A DNA stretch of 64,000 nucleotides from Halomonas sp. A11-A (GTDB lineage: Bacteria; Pseudomonadota; Gammaproteobacteria; Pseudomonadales; Halomonadaceae): contig NZ_QGTM01000012.1 of assembly GCF_003182195.1 (NCBI RefSeq), positions 1-64,000 of the forward strand, read 5' to 3'. How positions within the stretch are numbered: position 1 is the stretch's first letter; every line of letters begins with the position of its first letter. Below are positions 1 to 8,984 of this stretch, piece by piece. A program made the position numbers and the translations under genes. The notes beneath the pieces are model-generated. The model was given only the letters and a program-made list of their open reading frames with translations. It ran no database searches and was not told the origin of the DNA.

Positions 1-2
1 GG

Positions 3-122
3 CGGCAGATGAAGTACGCATGGCTACCGTTGAGTGCCTATCTCTCATTTGACCACCTCAGCAAGGAGGTCTGTCGCCTACTCGACGGCTACGGGTCTGA
101 GCGCACGATAAATTTTGAATAG
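3..122 (+). CDS. C-terminal tail of an unidentified gene (cut by window edge)
   Basis: An open frame enters from the left edge and ends at TAG (120-122), giving about 39 residues that end in ...GSERTINFE. No start lies within the window. Composition is as low in G+C as the SIR2 gene next door and unlike the rest of the window, so it probably belongs to the same accessory patch. The tail is too short to assign. A transposase C-terminus is conceivable but unproven, and it could also be a chance open frame. Confidence 0.35.
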   Translation, partial: RQMKYAWLPLSAYLSFDHLSKEVCRLLDGYGSERTINFE

Positions 123-339
123 CCACTTAGCACCCAAAATAGTCAGAAAAAGGCTAGACAGATCCCCGCAAAACCTCCGCATACCCACTTGAGCTGCTCT
201 ATTTTTTACGTGCTCACAGTTCAATCTCTCTTTACGACTAACGCCCGTATTTTTGGCTGATTAGTAGCAAAGCGAAGAACCAGCCTGACAGTATTTGTTG
301 TTAGACCCTGATGTTTACAATCCCATACTTTCATCACCA

Positions 340-3300
340 TCACTGCCGGCGCATACGGAAGTACTCATATAATCGCTGGTATTGGGCGTCTCGTGCAAGC
401 TGTGGCCCGGCTTGAGCTATCTCGTCCAAGCATTGACCCAACTCACGGGGTGCCCATTGCTGTTCAGAAATCAGCACATTTAGCAACAGCAAGGCATCGT
501 TGGGGAACCTGCTGCACAGACCGGATCCATGCAACTGACGAACGACATAATGAGGATGTTCTATTGGCTGTAACCAGTCAAACACTGCAGCCAAGGCCGC
601 GGGGAACTCACCTCGAGCAGCAATCACCAAACGCGCTAGCGACTCTGCAATTCTCGGGGTGGCGAGGTCGCGAGACTTTGGCCAAATTTTCTGCCAGAAA
701 GGTTGAGCACGATTTTTCCAATAATCCTCACGTTGCTCGCCGGCACCCTTTAACGCTTGCGATAATGCTTGGGCGCACTTTTCCAGCCCCTCTTGTGGTA
801 ATGAACCAATAGCAGCACGGAACTCATCTACAGTGTATCCCTCGGCCGGGCCTAATGCAACGTAAGTCAGGAAGGCAGCGAACTGCTGGCGATGCTCGCC
901 AAGATCGGTGTAATGATTTGCGCTATCGAGTAACTGCTGTTTGATTTCGATCAACAAAGGTTGATACAAGCGCGGCGACCAAAGAAAACCCTCCCAAACG
1001 GCCTTTGCCTCCGTGAGATTGCCCCAACTGAAAAGAGGTAGCAAATGTTGCTCTGTCCAGATCCGATCCACGCGGAATAGTGCGATTAGTCTCGACCCAA
1101 GGAGAACACGGCCGTGGCGGAATCGGACTACCTGAATATTACAAAGAGAGGTAAAGAAGGGCTTAATATTTGCAGGAAGCAAATCGTTGTCGTTCGGATT
1201 TTGCTTGAACCACAAATTGATGATGGCTTGAGTGACATGCCCAACCGGATGATTAATGGCCTCCATAACAGGCTGATGGAACGGTTGGCCGTTGCGCCCC
1301 CCTGTGCCAGCATCAATGTCTAGCGCTAGTACACGGCCGCATAGGTTCAGTAAAATATCTTCGTGTCGATCTACGTCCTTTGATGCCTTTTCCAACCACC
1401 AGGTAATGCTGTGAGCAATTTCTTTTATTACGGCATCAGGCATAGCCTGTACCAATGGTGGAATGTATCGCCAAGCACGTGATACCAAGCTATCTTCCGC
1501 CCATACCTGAAGGGCTTCTCTCCAGCGCTCGGTTGGCCATTCTCCTCTTTGAGACAAATCATATAAGGCGCCAATGCTGTGAAAGAAGCGGGTGCGGCAA
1601 ACATCACGCCACGTATCTTCGTAGAATGGTCGTCTTTCGGGAACTGGTTTTGATAGCCATTTTACCAGCTCCTTTCGTTTGCGAGGGGCAATATCTACGT
1701 CTCGTTTGTCCTCGTAGTCAGGATCACCGGTGCCACTCATCCAGTGTGAGAATTCATCACTCTCGTTAGCCGCCAATTGCCACTGCGGGAAAGCATTGGA
1801 TATTTCCGCCAACCGTATTGCTGCAGCTTCGCCAAGAGCAAGCCCAGACGAATTTAGTTTGGCAAGATGCAGCCAGACGGAGTGAGCTAACAAGTCCTGC
1901 CATCGATCATGCTCTAAATCATCTCTGTACATCTCGCGAGGAGGGCCAGCCAAGATGGCTACCTCCAGACGCTCTTGGGGAGTTCCATCCAACAACCGCC
2001 CTTTCAGAACTAACAGCCGATAAACTTCTCGTCCGGTTTCAGTGGACCAGAGCCACCAAGCACCATCGGACAAAAGCCACTCCACCCATTGCCTAGGTTG
2101 TATACTGTTATCCTGGCTGGCTGCAAATAGTGCCAGACGCTTGAAAGTAGGGTACGGAAAATCGAACCAAGCTTGTGCGATACGTGTACTACGAGCATTG
2201 TCACTTGCATGCAGAGCCAGCCACGAATCACGGAGCAATTCAATCAAGCTTACCCAATCATGGTACCCACGGTTTTGCCAGTGAGGCGATATAGATGGTA
2301 AATCCCAGTGCGATCTGTCGCTCTGATCGTTGGCTTCTCCCACCTCCCGTAACACATCCAGCGCATCACGCAGTAGTTGCTGAAAATCCTCCAACAAGAG
2401 TGGTAGAGCTGATGTCCACTGCGGGTCGGCCATGTCCTGCAATGCTGAATGCACATGGTCAGCGGCCAAAACAAGCTCCCAGTCTACTAATTGCCTAATA
2501 TGAGAGGGTTCATCATCTATGCTCGAGTCATTGCCATTCCAGCGAAACGGTTTTTTAAACGCCACTTTGGGACTTAATAACTCGCGAAGTTCCAGACGCA
2601 GCGTGGTAGTGAGACCCTCTCTCTTTAATCGGCTTTGCCAGTGATACAGGTCAGAATTGTGCCATGGCGATTTCACTCGGCTACTCAGCAAAAGCCTCCA
2701 AAACGTCTTCATCAACGGACTGGGAATAGCCATTGGGGCTTGTGATCGTATTTCGTCAAGCTCGGACGTGTTACCCTCCTGTTCCAATTTGAAGAAACGA
2801 TCTAACTCATTCTCGATCAGCCACGACCAACGATCGTGCAACTGTCCACCTCGCTCCGCAATCCATATAACAAGTCTTGGATCATTTAGGTGGCGCGTAA
2901 GCCAGCGAGCCAGTTGAAACATGACCTCATCCCATTGGCTACCGGAAACACCACCAGAAACTAACAGCATCGGCGGTGCACGATCATAGGGAGCAGGACG
3001 GCGAACTAAGCTAAAGCATAATTTGGCGTCAACTTCGTCACGCGGAGGCACACCAAGGCGAGCCAAATCGCTGTGCTCGAAATTCTCATGAGCAAATGAT
3101 TCTAATAACCAATCTAATGAGGGAGCGGGATTGAAGTCAGCGAAGCGTTTTGCGGGCAATCCGGACTTATCTGACAAAGCCCACAGCATTCGGCCGACAA
3201 AATCGTCCTGCTGGGTGCTTGCCTGAGGCTGAGTTAAGGCATGTTTGACGACTATAGCCTCTTTACCCTGTACTCCATCGCGATAAGTTTCTGCCCAAGC

Positions 3301-4164
3301 ATGCAGAGTTTTGTGCAACCCAGAGTGATCATGAGTGCCAGTAGGCACTTCATAGAGAATTGGCCTAACACCTTTAGCTCCCCACTCAATGCTCTTCCGG
3401 TGTTCCTCACCAGGCTCGCAGTCGCCCAATGCCCAGGCTTGTGGTGTCACCTCGCCTAGCATACGGTCCGCCGCCAACGCATCCATCATATAGCGAAGAA
3501 CCGGGTCATTGATGCTGTAGCCCACGAAGCAGACCACATAGTTGCGAAACAACTCACTGACAAAACGTGCCGCCCAGCGTTCTGTGAGATAGGCCAAACC
3601 AAAATCACCGCTGGTGACAACTAAGCGGTTCAGCGAAGTGTCATCTTCCTTATTAGGTAGCAGACCATGAAGATACACCAGTCCGTTCCAGCGACTGTTT
3701 TTAGGAATTGGCAACATCGGGGCAGCATAGGATTGCAATGTCTGCCCCGTACGTTTTGCCGCCACATTAAAGATACTATCGAAGTTAGTTGTCACCATCC
3801 GCAATGCGCCATCTCGACTACCGGCAAGGCACAATAATGCCGCTTGCGTATCGATGGCTCCTTTACGTCGGAGCTTTGGTTTCAGGGCCTTTGCTAAGGC
3901 ACGGCGAACTGTTAACCGCTGGCCAGGTAGACGATGCTCTAGTAGATCAAGCGTTGCGTCAAACTGACCACGATCAAAAGCCTCTTTTTCAATCTCAGAA
4001 AAAGTAGTTCCGCATTCGCGATAGATTTTCTCTACCAAGCCTTTAAAACCAGGAAGCCCGGCGGGGTAAGATATTCCGGCTCCACAGAAAAACACCACTC
4101 GACCTTCCTCGTGCGCTTGCACGAGTGCATCTGGTATGTCAGGGCCGTTGGTGATGAACTGCAT
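340..4164 (-). CDS. Large SIR2-domain protein, probable anti-phage defence sirtuin
   Basis: A protein of 1274 residues. The N-terminal ~230 residues form a SIR2-like NAD-binding domain: GAGIS at 28-32, TTNFD at 125-129, YLHG at 164-167 and GYSIND at 215-220. N127 and H166 occupy the positions used for NAD hydrolysis in defence sirtuins. The remaining ~1000 residues have no motif I recognise and look mostly helical and tryptophan-rich, as expected of a sensor or scaffold arm. The architecture (N-terminal SIR2 plus a very long C-terminal region) recalls DSR-type systems that deplete NAD+ on phage infection; that role is inferred. It stands alone, with no HerA, Argonaute or TIR partner beside it. 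Its base composition is far lower in G+C than the flanking genes, which points to horizontal acquisition. The ATG at 4164 fits the start of the SIR2 fold. Confidence 0.8.
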   Translation of the reverse strand: MQFITNGPDIPDALVQAHEEGRVVFFCGAGISYPAGLPGFKGLVEKIYRECGTTFSEIEKEAFDRGQFDATLDLLEHRLPGQRLTVRRALAKALKPKLRRKGAIDTQAALLCLAGSRDGALRMVTTNFDSIFNVAAKRTGQTLQSYAAPMLPIPKNSRWNGLVYLHGLLPNKEDDTSLNRLVVTSGDFGLAYLTERWAARFVSELFRNYVVCFVGYSINDPVLRYMMDALAADRMLGEVTPQAWALGDCEPGEEHRKSIEWGAKGVRPILYEVPTGTHDHSGLHKTLHAWAETYRDGVQGKEAIVVKHALTQPQASTQQDDFVGRMLWALSDKSGLPAKRFADFNPAPSLDWLLESFAHENFEHSDLARLGVPPRDEVDAKLCFSLVRRPAPYDRAPPMLLVSGGVSGSQWDEVMFQLARWLTRHLNDPRLVIWIAERGGQLHDRWSWLIENELDRFFKLEQEGNTSELDEIRSQAPMAIPSPLMKTFWRLLLSSRVKSPWHNSDLYHWQSRLKREGLTTTLRLELRELLSPKVAFKKPFRWNGNDSSIDDEPSHIRQLVDWELVLAADHVHSALQDMADPQWTSALPLLLEDFQQLLRDALDVLREVGEANDQSDRSHWDLPSISPHWQNRGYHDWVSLIELLRDSWLALHASDNARSTRIAQAWFDFPYPTFKRLALFAASQDNSIQPRQWVEWLLSDGAWWLWSTETGREVYRLLVLKGRLLDGTPQERLEVAILAGPPREMYRDDLEHDRWQDLLAHSVWLHLAKLNSSGLALGEAAAIRLAEISNAFPQWQLAANESDEFSHWMSGTGDPDYEDKRDVDIAPRKRKELVKWLSKPVPERRPFYEDTWRDVCRTRFFHSIGALYDLSQRGEWPTERWREALQVWAEDSLVSRAWRYIPPLVQAMPDAVIKEIAHSITWWLEKASKDVDRHEDILLNLCGRVLALDIDAGTGGRNGQPFHQPVMEAINHPVGHVTQAIINLWFKQNPNDNDLLPANIKPFFTSLCNIQVVRFRHGRVLLGSRLIALFRVDRIWTEQHLLPLFSWGNLTEAKAVWEGFLWSPRLYQPLLIEIKQQLLDSANHYTDLGEHRQQFAAFLTYVALGPAEGYTVDEFRAAIGSLPQEGLEKCAQALSQALKGAGEQREDYWKNRAQPFWQKIWPKSRDLATPRIAESLARLVIAARGEFPAALAAVFDWLQPIEHPHYVVRQLHGSGLCSRFPNDALLLLNVLISEQQWAPRELGQCLDEIAQAGPQLARDAQYQRLYEYFRMRRQ

Positions 4165-4583
4165 ACCTTCTGTTCCCTACCCAATGTCCAAGCGTGTTTA
4201 AATTGTTGAGACCCTATACCTAACCCACTAAAACACTGATTATAGCGCGGTAGTATAACACCAATAATTGTGCGTGCTAAACATCCCTAATGAACGTGCT
4301 TGCTGCATTTTCCGACATGTCCGCTCAGGGTCGAAAGCGGCCACAGAAAAACCGGTATGGCTGCGGGAAACGGCGTTCTGCCATTTCCCGCAGCCATGCC
4401 GGACGGTCGATGAAAAGTCAGTGGGTGTCGCTGCCATGTCGCCTTCCCTGCTCCCTGGGTCAGCCCTGTTGCCGAGCTGTTTCCGTTTGTAATGCACCCA
4501 GCCTAGCTCAGTGAGCTTCGGTTGGCCAACGGCGCGTTGGGAGTATGCTGGTGGCTCACTCGGAAACCCAAGGAGCCCGGACG
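4165..4583. other. Intergenic region between SIR2 gene and deaminase
   Basis: About 420 bases separate the divergent SIR2 and deaminase genes. The first ~130 bases are A+T-rich and probably carry the SIR2 promoter. The middle holds a strong inverted repeat (4352-4402). Composition changes towards the G+C-rich chromosomal backbone after about 4500, so one edge of the accessory patch probably lies here. Short open frames in this stretch have no convincing ribosome binding site or family features and were not called. Confidence 0.5.
4352..4402. repeat. Inverted repeat with 19-bp arms
   Basis: Left arm 4352-4370 and right arm 4384-4402 are complementary at 18 of 19 positions, including 14 consecutive pairs (ATGGCTGCGGGAAA against TTTCCCGCAGCCAT), around a 13-base loop. 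It lies upstream of both flanking genes, so it is not a terminator for either. No T-run follows it. It could be a dispersed palindromic element or a scar of the event that brought in the SIR2 gene. Confidence 0.7.
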
Positions 4584-5060
4584 ATGATCGACGAGAAGGA
4601 TATGGCCTACCTGGAACGCTGCGTGGCGCTGGCGGAGCAGGCGCTGGAGGCGGGGGATGAGCCGTTCGGCTCGGTACTGGTGAGCGGGGATGGCGAGGTG
4701 CTGGCGGAAGACCATAACCACGTGGCCGGCGGCGACGCTACCCAGCACCCGGAGTTCTTCCTGGCACGCTGGGCCGCGGAGCACCTGACGCCCGAGCAGC
4801 GGGCGCGGGCCACCGTCTATACCTCCGGCGAGCACTGCCCCATGTGCGCGGCGGCCCACGGCTGGGTGGGTCTGGGGCGGATCGTCTATGCCAGCTCGTC
4901 GGAGCAGCTCATCGGTTGGCTTGGGGAGATCGGCGCTTCGCCGGCGCCGGTGGCGCCGCTGCCGATCCGGCAGGTGGTGCCCGATGCCGTGGTCGAGGGG
5001 CCGGTGCCGGCCTTCGCCGAGCGAATCCGCGACCTGCATAGGCGCCTGCACGGCGCTTGA
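4584..5060 (+). CDS. Nucleoside/cytidine deaminase-family protein
   Basis: 158 residues. The zinc-dependent deaminase motifs are visible: an HPE motif (in THQPE-like context TQHPEFF) supplying one zinc ligand and the catalytic glutamate, and CPMC in EHCPMCAAA supplying the two cysteine ligands. Spacing and length match the small nucleoside deaminase group that includes guanine deaminase and TadA-like enzymes. The substrate cannot be read from the sequence. The ATG at 4584 is preferred over one 39 bases upstream because AAGGAG sits 8 bases before it. The gene stands alone, convergent with the diguanylate cyclase (16-base gap). Confidence 0.82.
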   Translation: MIDEKDMAYLERCVALAEQALEAGDEPFGSVLVSGDGEVLAEDHNHVAGGDATQHPEFFLARWAAEHLTPEQRARATVYTSGEHCPMCAAAHGWVGLGRIVYASSSEQLIGWLGEIGASPAPVAPLPIRQVVPDAVVEGPVPAFAERIRDLHRRLHGA

Positions 5061-5076
5061 CTGGCCTGGCCGCTCG

Positions 5077-5937
5077 TCACCGAGCGGCCGAGCGGTGCCT
5101 CTTGATCCGGTACATGTCGCCATCCGCATGGCTCAGCAGGGTGTCGGCATCCTCCCCGTCGTAGGGATAACAGGCCACGCCGATACTGCAAGAGGGCGCG
5201 ATCCCGTCCAGTTCACCGCCCAGGGGCTGGGAAAGGACCGCGAGAATCTGCTCCACCTTCCTGGAGACGGCATCCGTCGAGTGGATGTCCGTCAACAGGA
5301 CGGTGAATTCATCGCCGCCCATCCGCGCCACCGTGTCCGTCTCTCGCACGCAGCCTTCCAGCCGTCGTGCCACCGAGCAGATCACACGATCCCCCACCGC
5401 ATGGCCGTGGGCATCATTGATGCGCTTGAAGTCATCGAGATCCAGAAACAGCAGCGCCAGGCCGCTTTGATGGCGGTGGGCCGCATGCAGCGCCGATTCC
5501 AGCCGATCATAGAACAGCGAGCGGTTGGTCAGCCCCGTGAGCGCATCATGATGGGCGAGGTAGCGCAATTCGTCCTCGGCCTGCCTCAGGGCCGTCACAT
5601 CCCGGGCGACACCGATCCGCACCCCCTCCTCCTCGTACCAGCGGGCAGACCACAGGATATGAACGATACCGCCATCCTTGCGGATATAGCGGTTACGGAA
5701 ATCGATGTGGGACTGTCCCTTCATGACCCGGGTGATGGAGGCCAGAGAGGCCGCCAGATCGTCCGGATGCATGTAGTTCGTGATCGTCGTCCCCGTCAGC
5801 TCGTCGGCACGGTAACCGAGCAGTGCCTCACAGGCATCGCTCACGAACACGATCTGGTTGTCCCTGTCGACCACGAAGACCGTGTCCAGCATCAGGTGGA
5901 CCAGCTTGGGATAGAGGGCTTGAAGATCAACGGGCAT
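5077..5937 (-). CDS. PAS-GGDEF diguanylate cyclase
   Basis: 286 residues. A PAS sensor domain spans about 10-115 and a GGDEF domain about 125-282. The active-site motif GGDEF is intact at 207-211. RETD at 198-201 lies exactly five residues before it, which is the canonical inhibitory site for product binding, so the enzyme should make cyclic di-GMP from two GTP and be feedback inhibited. There is no transmembrane segment, so the signal is sensed in the cytoplasm. The start lies 4 bases after the stop of the frameshifted membrane gene, suggesting co-transcription with that cluster. The signal is unknown. Confidence 0.93.
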   Translation of the reverse strand: MPVDLQALYPKLVHLMLDTVFVVDRDNQIVFVSDACEALLGYRADELTGTTITNYMHPDDLAASLASITRVMKGQSHIDFRNRYIRKDGGIVHILWSARWYEEEGVRIGVARDVTALRQAEDELRYLAHHDALTGLTNRSLFYDRLESALHAAHRHQSGLALLFLDLDDFKRINDAHGHAVGDRVICSVARRLEGCVRETDTVARMGGDEFTVLLTDIHSTDAVSRKVEQILAVLSQPLGGELDGIAPSCSIGVACYPYDGEDADTLLSHADGDMYRIKRHRSAAR

Positions 5938-5940
5938 GAG

Positions 5941-7168
5941 TCAGGGCGTCCGGTTCGCGAACATCGAGTGTATCCCGACCTTGGCGGGAGACGGTAGGCA
6001 TCCTGGGGCCGTTACGCCCCACCTGCCAAGGATACGGTAGGCCTCGGGCGTCGCCTCGTTGCCCACCTCTTCCGTCGCACCATCCGGCGAAACTACGCGA
6101 TTCACCCGCGCCTCCATGTCGCGGGCCATGGCAACGGTGGCGGCCTCGAGGCTCAGGGCCAGAGCCGCACGGGCCTCGTCGAGGGCCTCCTGCAGCTGCG
6201 CCTCCATGGCCGGGCGATAGCGTGCCTCCTGCCCCTTGAGCAAGGCGTATTCGCTGCCGGCGATGCCGGCCAGGGTCGCGGCCGTGGTCAGCGTGCCCAC
6301 CACCACGGCCCCCGGGCCGGTTGGCGAGATGGCTACCGCCGCCGCCCCGCCGCTGGCCAGGGAGCGCGGCGCCGGTCCCAAGACGCAGCGCGAGGCTGCG
6401 CAGCGCCATGCGGCTGCCCTGCACGGCTGCGCCGGCTCCCAGCCGCCCGGCCAGGGCGCGGCCCGCCACCAACCCCACGCCGCTTCCCCCCACCGCCGCT
6501 GCACTCCATCGCGAACGATCCAGGCCCTCATCGAGGGCGTGCTGCAGCACGGCGTCCAGATCGAGGGCGGGGCTCTCGCCCTCCCCCGGCTCGGCGGCCA
6601 CCTGGCGCGGGGCATAGCGCTCGTGAAGCGTGGCGGCCAGGCCCTCGGCCATCGCCTGCTGCTCGCGGGCCAGGCGTTCCGGGTAGTCCGCCTGGAGCTG
6701 GACCAGCGCCGCCTCCAGGCCGCTGGGAACCACCAGCCGCTCGTGGAGCTGTTCGTCCAGCCACCCGTCCAGGTCGCCGACCAGGGCCACGGCGAGCCGC
6801 TGGTAGCTGCCCGGCGCGGAGAAGTACCAGTCCAGATAGCCGGGCACCGCCGCGGCCAACGGGTCGAAGGCCGCCTCGAGGCGCGTCTCCCACCAGGGCG
6901 TCATGCGCGCCGCGAGCCGCGCCTGGGCCTCGCCGGTGAGCGTCGCCAGGTCCCGGGTGAAGTCGGCATGGGCCTGCGCATCCAGGGTCAGCGACTCCCC
7001 CGCCACGATCACCCGGAACAGCGGCGCCTGGCTGCGCGACTCCAGCCAGCGGTGGCCACCCTCGAACAGCACCAGCAGCAGCAGGACCACCAGCAGCGAG
7101 AGCCCCCAGCGGTGCCAGCCGCGCGTGGGGGCTTGCCCCTCTCGACGAGGCAGGGTCACGTCGCTCAC
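5941..7168 (-). pseudogene. Membrane-anchored protein of unknown function, frameshifted near 6360
   Basis: Starts with GTG (7166-7168), whose bases overlap the TGA of the upstream gene (GTGA), an arrangement typical of translational coupling. The first ~270 codons encode a membrane anchor, a long acidic/helical stretch rich in Glu, Ala and Leu, and an Ala/Gly-rich hydrophobic segment. Near 6360 the reading frame moves by one base: the continuation ASGGAAAVAISPTGPG and the rest of the protein to the stop at 5941 are in another frame. The start-to-stop length is 1228, one base over a multiple of three, so a single extra G in the GGG at 6360-6362 accounts for it. It is either a true frameshift or a sequence error. 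The family is not recognised. Confidence 0.6.
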
Positions 7169-7980
7169 GGGGTCTCCTCCTGGCGTCGATTCACTATCCC
7201 CTCGCCGCGCAGCACATCGGCACCGACCAGCAGGCGCACGAAGGCCCAGGCAAGGGCGCCCTGGGTCAGCAGCATCAGCAGCCAGCCCAGCAGCGCCAGC
7301 GGCGCCCCCAACGACAGCTGCGCCTCGGCGTTCTGCATCGCCCAGGCCCGGATGATCTCGGCGGCGGCCGCCAAGCGTTCGAAGAAGGCGAGCAGCGATC
7401 CGCCCTCGCCGGCCGGCAGGTGGCGCAGGAGCGCCGCCTCCCAGCCCAGGTCGACGAGCCATGGCTGGGGCAGCCACAGGGCCAGCCCGACCAGCGCCAG
7501 GGCCAGCAGGCCGGCGGCCGGCCCCACCAGCAGGCGCCGGGTGACCGCCGGCAGCCGCGCCTCGATCACGTGCGGGGCCAGGCGCTGGTGCAGCCAGCCG
7601 CGGGCCAGCGCGACGCCGAATGCCCCCGCCAGCAGCAGCGGCCAGGCGGCCAGGGGCAACCCCCGCAGCTTCACCAGCAGCACCAGCGCCAGCAGGGCGC
7701 CAAGGAACTGGTGGCGAGCCACCATCAGGGCGCCGCCGCGCAGCCGATGATGCCAGGGGGAGCCGTCACGCAGGTACTGCCCCAGCCAGGCACGGCGCCG
7801 CAGGCGGGCCGCCTCCAGGCTGCCTGCGGCGATCAGCTGGGTGGCCAGCACCCAGGCGGGCAGGAAGAGCCAGCGGGCCCAGGCACTGCCCGCAAGCGAC
7901 CAGAGCAGCAGCGCCAGCACCGGCAGGACGAGGTGCCACGAGAGGCTCGAAAGATGACCGGCTGGGCGTCCCATGGCCAT
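7165..7980 (-). CDS. Multi-pass membrane protein of unknown function
   Basis: 271 residues from ATG 7980. There are several strongly hydrophobic segments rich in Leu, Ala and Trp (about residues 15-50, 85-125, 145-180 and 215-245), so it is an inner-membrane protein. I do not recognise the family. It begins 5 bases after the stop of the HTH-GST gene and ends in a 4-base overlap with the next gene, so the three are probably one operon with the diguanylate cyclase behind. An in-frame start 129 bases further upstream would overlap the GST gene and is not favoured. Confidence 0.65.
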   Translation of the reverse strand: MAMGRPAGHLSSLSWHLVLPVLALLLWSLAGSAWARWLFLPAWVLATQLIAAGSLEAARLRRRAWLGQYLRDGSPWHHRLRGGALMVARHQFLGALLALVLLVKLRGLPLAAWPLLLAGAFGVALARGWLHQRLAPHVIEARLPAVTRRLLVGPAAGLLALALVGLALWLPQPWLVDLGWEAALLRHLPAGEGGSLLAFFERLAAAAEIIRAWAMQNAEAQLSLGAPLALLGWLLMLLTQGALAWAFVRLLVGADVLRGEGIVNRRQEETP

Positions 7981-7985
7981 GATCC

Positions 7986-8849
7986 CTACCGGGCCAGCAC
8001 CTGCTCGATATGGGCCTCGCAGCGCCGGTGGGCCGGCCGCTCGCGCAGCCCGGCCCAGTAGGCTTCGAACTCCGGGCGGCGCGGCAGGGTGCCGAACTGC
8101 ATGCCCCAACCGATATGGGAGCCGACGTAGACATCCGCGGCGCTGAAGGCATCGCCGGCGATATAGGGCCTGCCCGCCACGGCTGCGGCCAGGGTCTCGA
8201 CCAGGGTCCAGTAGTCGCCAGAGCCCAAGCGCATCGCCTGCTCCGCCGTGGGCGCAACGCCGAGGTCGTTCAGGGCGATGGCGCTCTCCAGGGGGCCGGC
8301 GGCGAAGAACAGCCAGCGGTAGTAGTCGCCCCGGGCGGCGGGCGGCGGTGCCAGGCCGGCCTCGGAGAAGGCATCGGCCAGGTAGGCGCAGATGGCGGCG
8401 GCCTCGGTCACCACCGTCTCGCCGTGGCGGATCGCCGGCACCTTGCCCAGCGGGTTGATGGCGAGGTACTCCGGCGTCTTCATGGCGGCGCCGTACTCGA
8501 GGGTCACCATGCGATAGGTGGCGCCGAGCTCCTCGAGCATCCAGTGGACGATGCCGCCCCGGGAGAGCGGGTTGGTGTAGAAGATAAGCGGGGCGGGCTC
8601 ATCCTGAGCGCCAGCGGCCGGGGCTGGCTCGGCCAGCGCCGCCGGCGGCAGCTTGACCTCCGGCGGCAGCACATAGCCGCGGCCCGGCTCGTTGACCACC
8701 TCGACCCCCACCGCGCGCAGCACGGCGATGTCCTGGTAGAGGTGGCGCAGGGTCACGCCAAGCGCCCTGGCGAGTTCGGGCCCGCCTATCGGGCCCTGGT
8801 GGTGGCGCAGCACCCGGAGCAGCTCCTGCAGGTGAGTCGTTCGAGTCAT
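7986..8849 (-). CDS. Winged-helix (YafY-like) domain fused to glutathione S-transferase
   Basis: 287 residues. Residues 1-62 look like the HTH of YafY/DeoR-type regulators (QELLRVLRHHQGPIGGPELARALGV, then a recognition helix with LYQDI and a wing ending GRGYVLPP). An Ala/Pro linker (about 66-86) leads to a complete glutathione S-transferase: thioredoxin-like N-domain (LIFYTNPLSRGG with candidate catalytic S96, cis-proline region GKVPAI) and an all-helical C-domain. YafY-type HTHs normally carry a WYL or other effector domain, so here the GST fold would be the sensor, or the protein could be a DNA-bound enzyme. RBS GAGGA precedes the ATG. It probably leads the downstream membrane-protein operon. 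Confidence 0.82.
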   Translation of the reverse strand: MTRTTHLQELLRVLRHHQGPIGGPELARALGVTLRHLYQDIAVLRAVGVEVVNEPGRGYVLPPEVKLPPAALAEPAPAAGAQDEPAPLIFYTNPLSRGGIVHWMLEELGATYRMVTLEYGAAMKTPEYLAINPLGKVPAIRHGETVVTEAAAICAYLADAFSEAGLAPPPAARGDYYRWLFFAAGPLESAIALNDLGVAPTAEQAMRLGSGDYWTLVETLAAAVAGRPYIAGDAFSAADVYVGSHIGWGMQFGTLPRRPEFEAYWAGLRERPAHRRCEAHIEQVLAR

Positions 8850-8984
8850 GGGCGTTTCCTCGGGCAGGTAGCGGGTGAACGCGTTCCCGCCGGCGAGGCG
8901 GAGACGAGAGCATCATCATGGCCCTGCCCGGGCCCGCTGGCCAGTCACCCCCGCCATGCCGACAGGCGCCACACCCGAGGGGCG

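Noticed and set aside
4240..4514. Small open frames between the SIR2 and deaminase genes
   Set aside because: Overlapping frames on both strands across a hairpin, no ribosome sites and no recognisable features.
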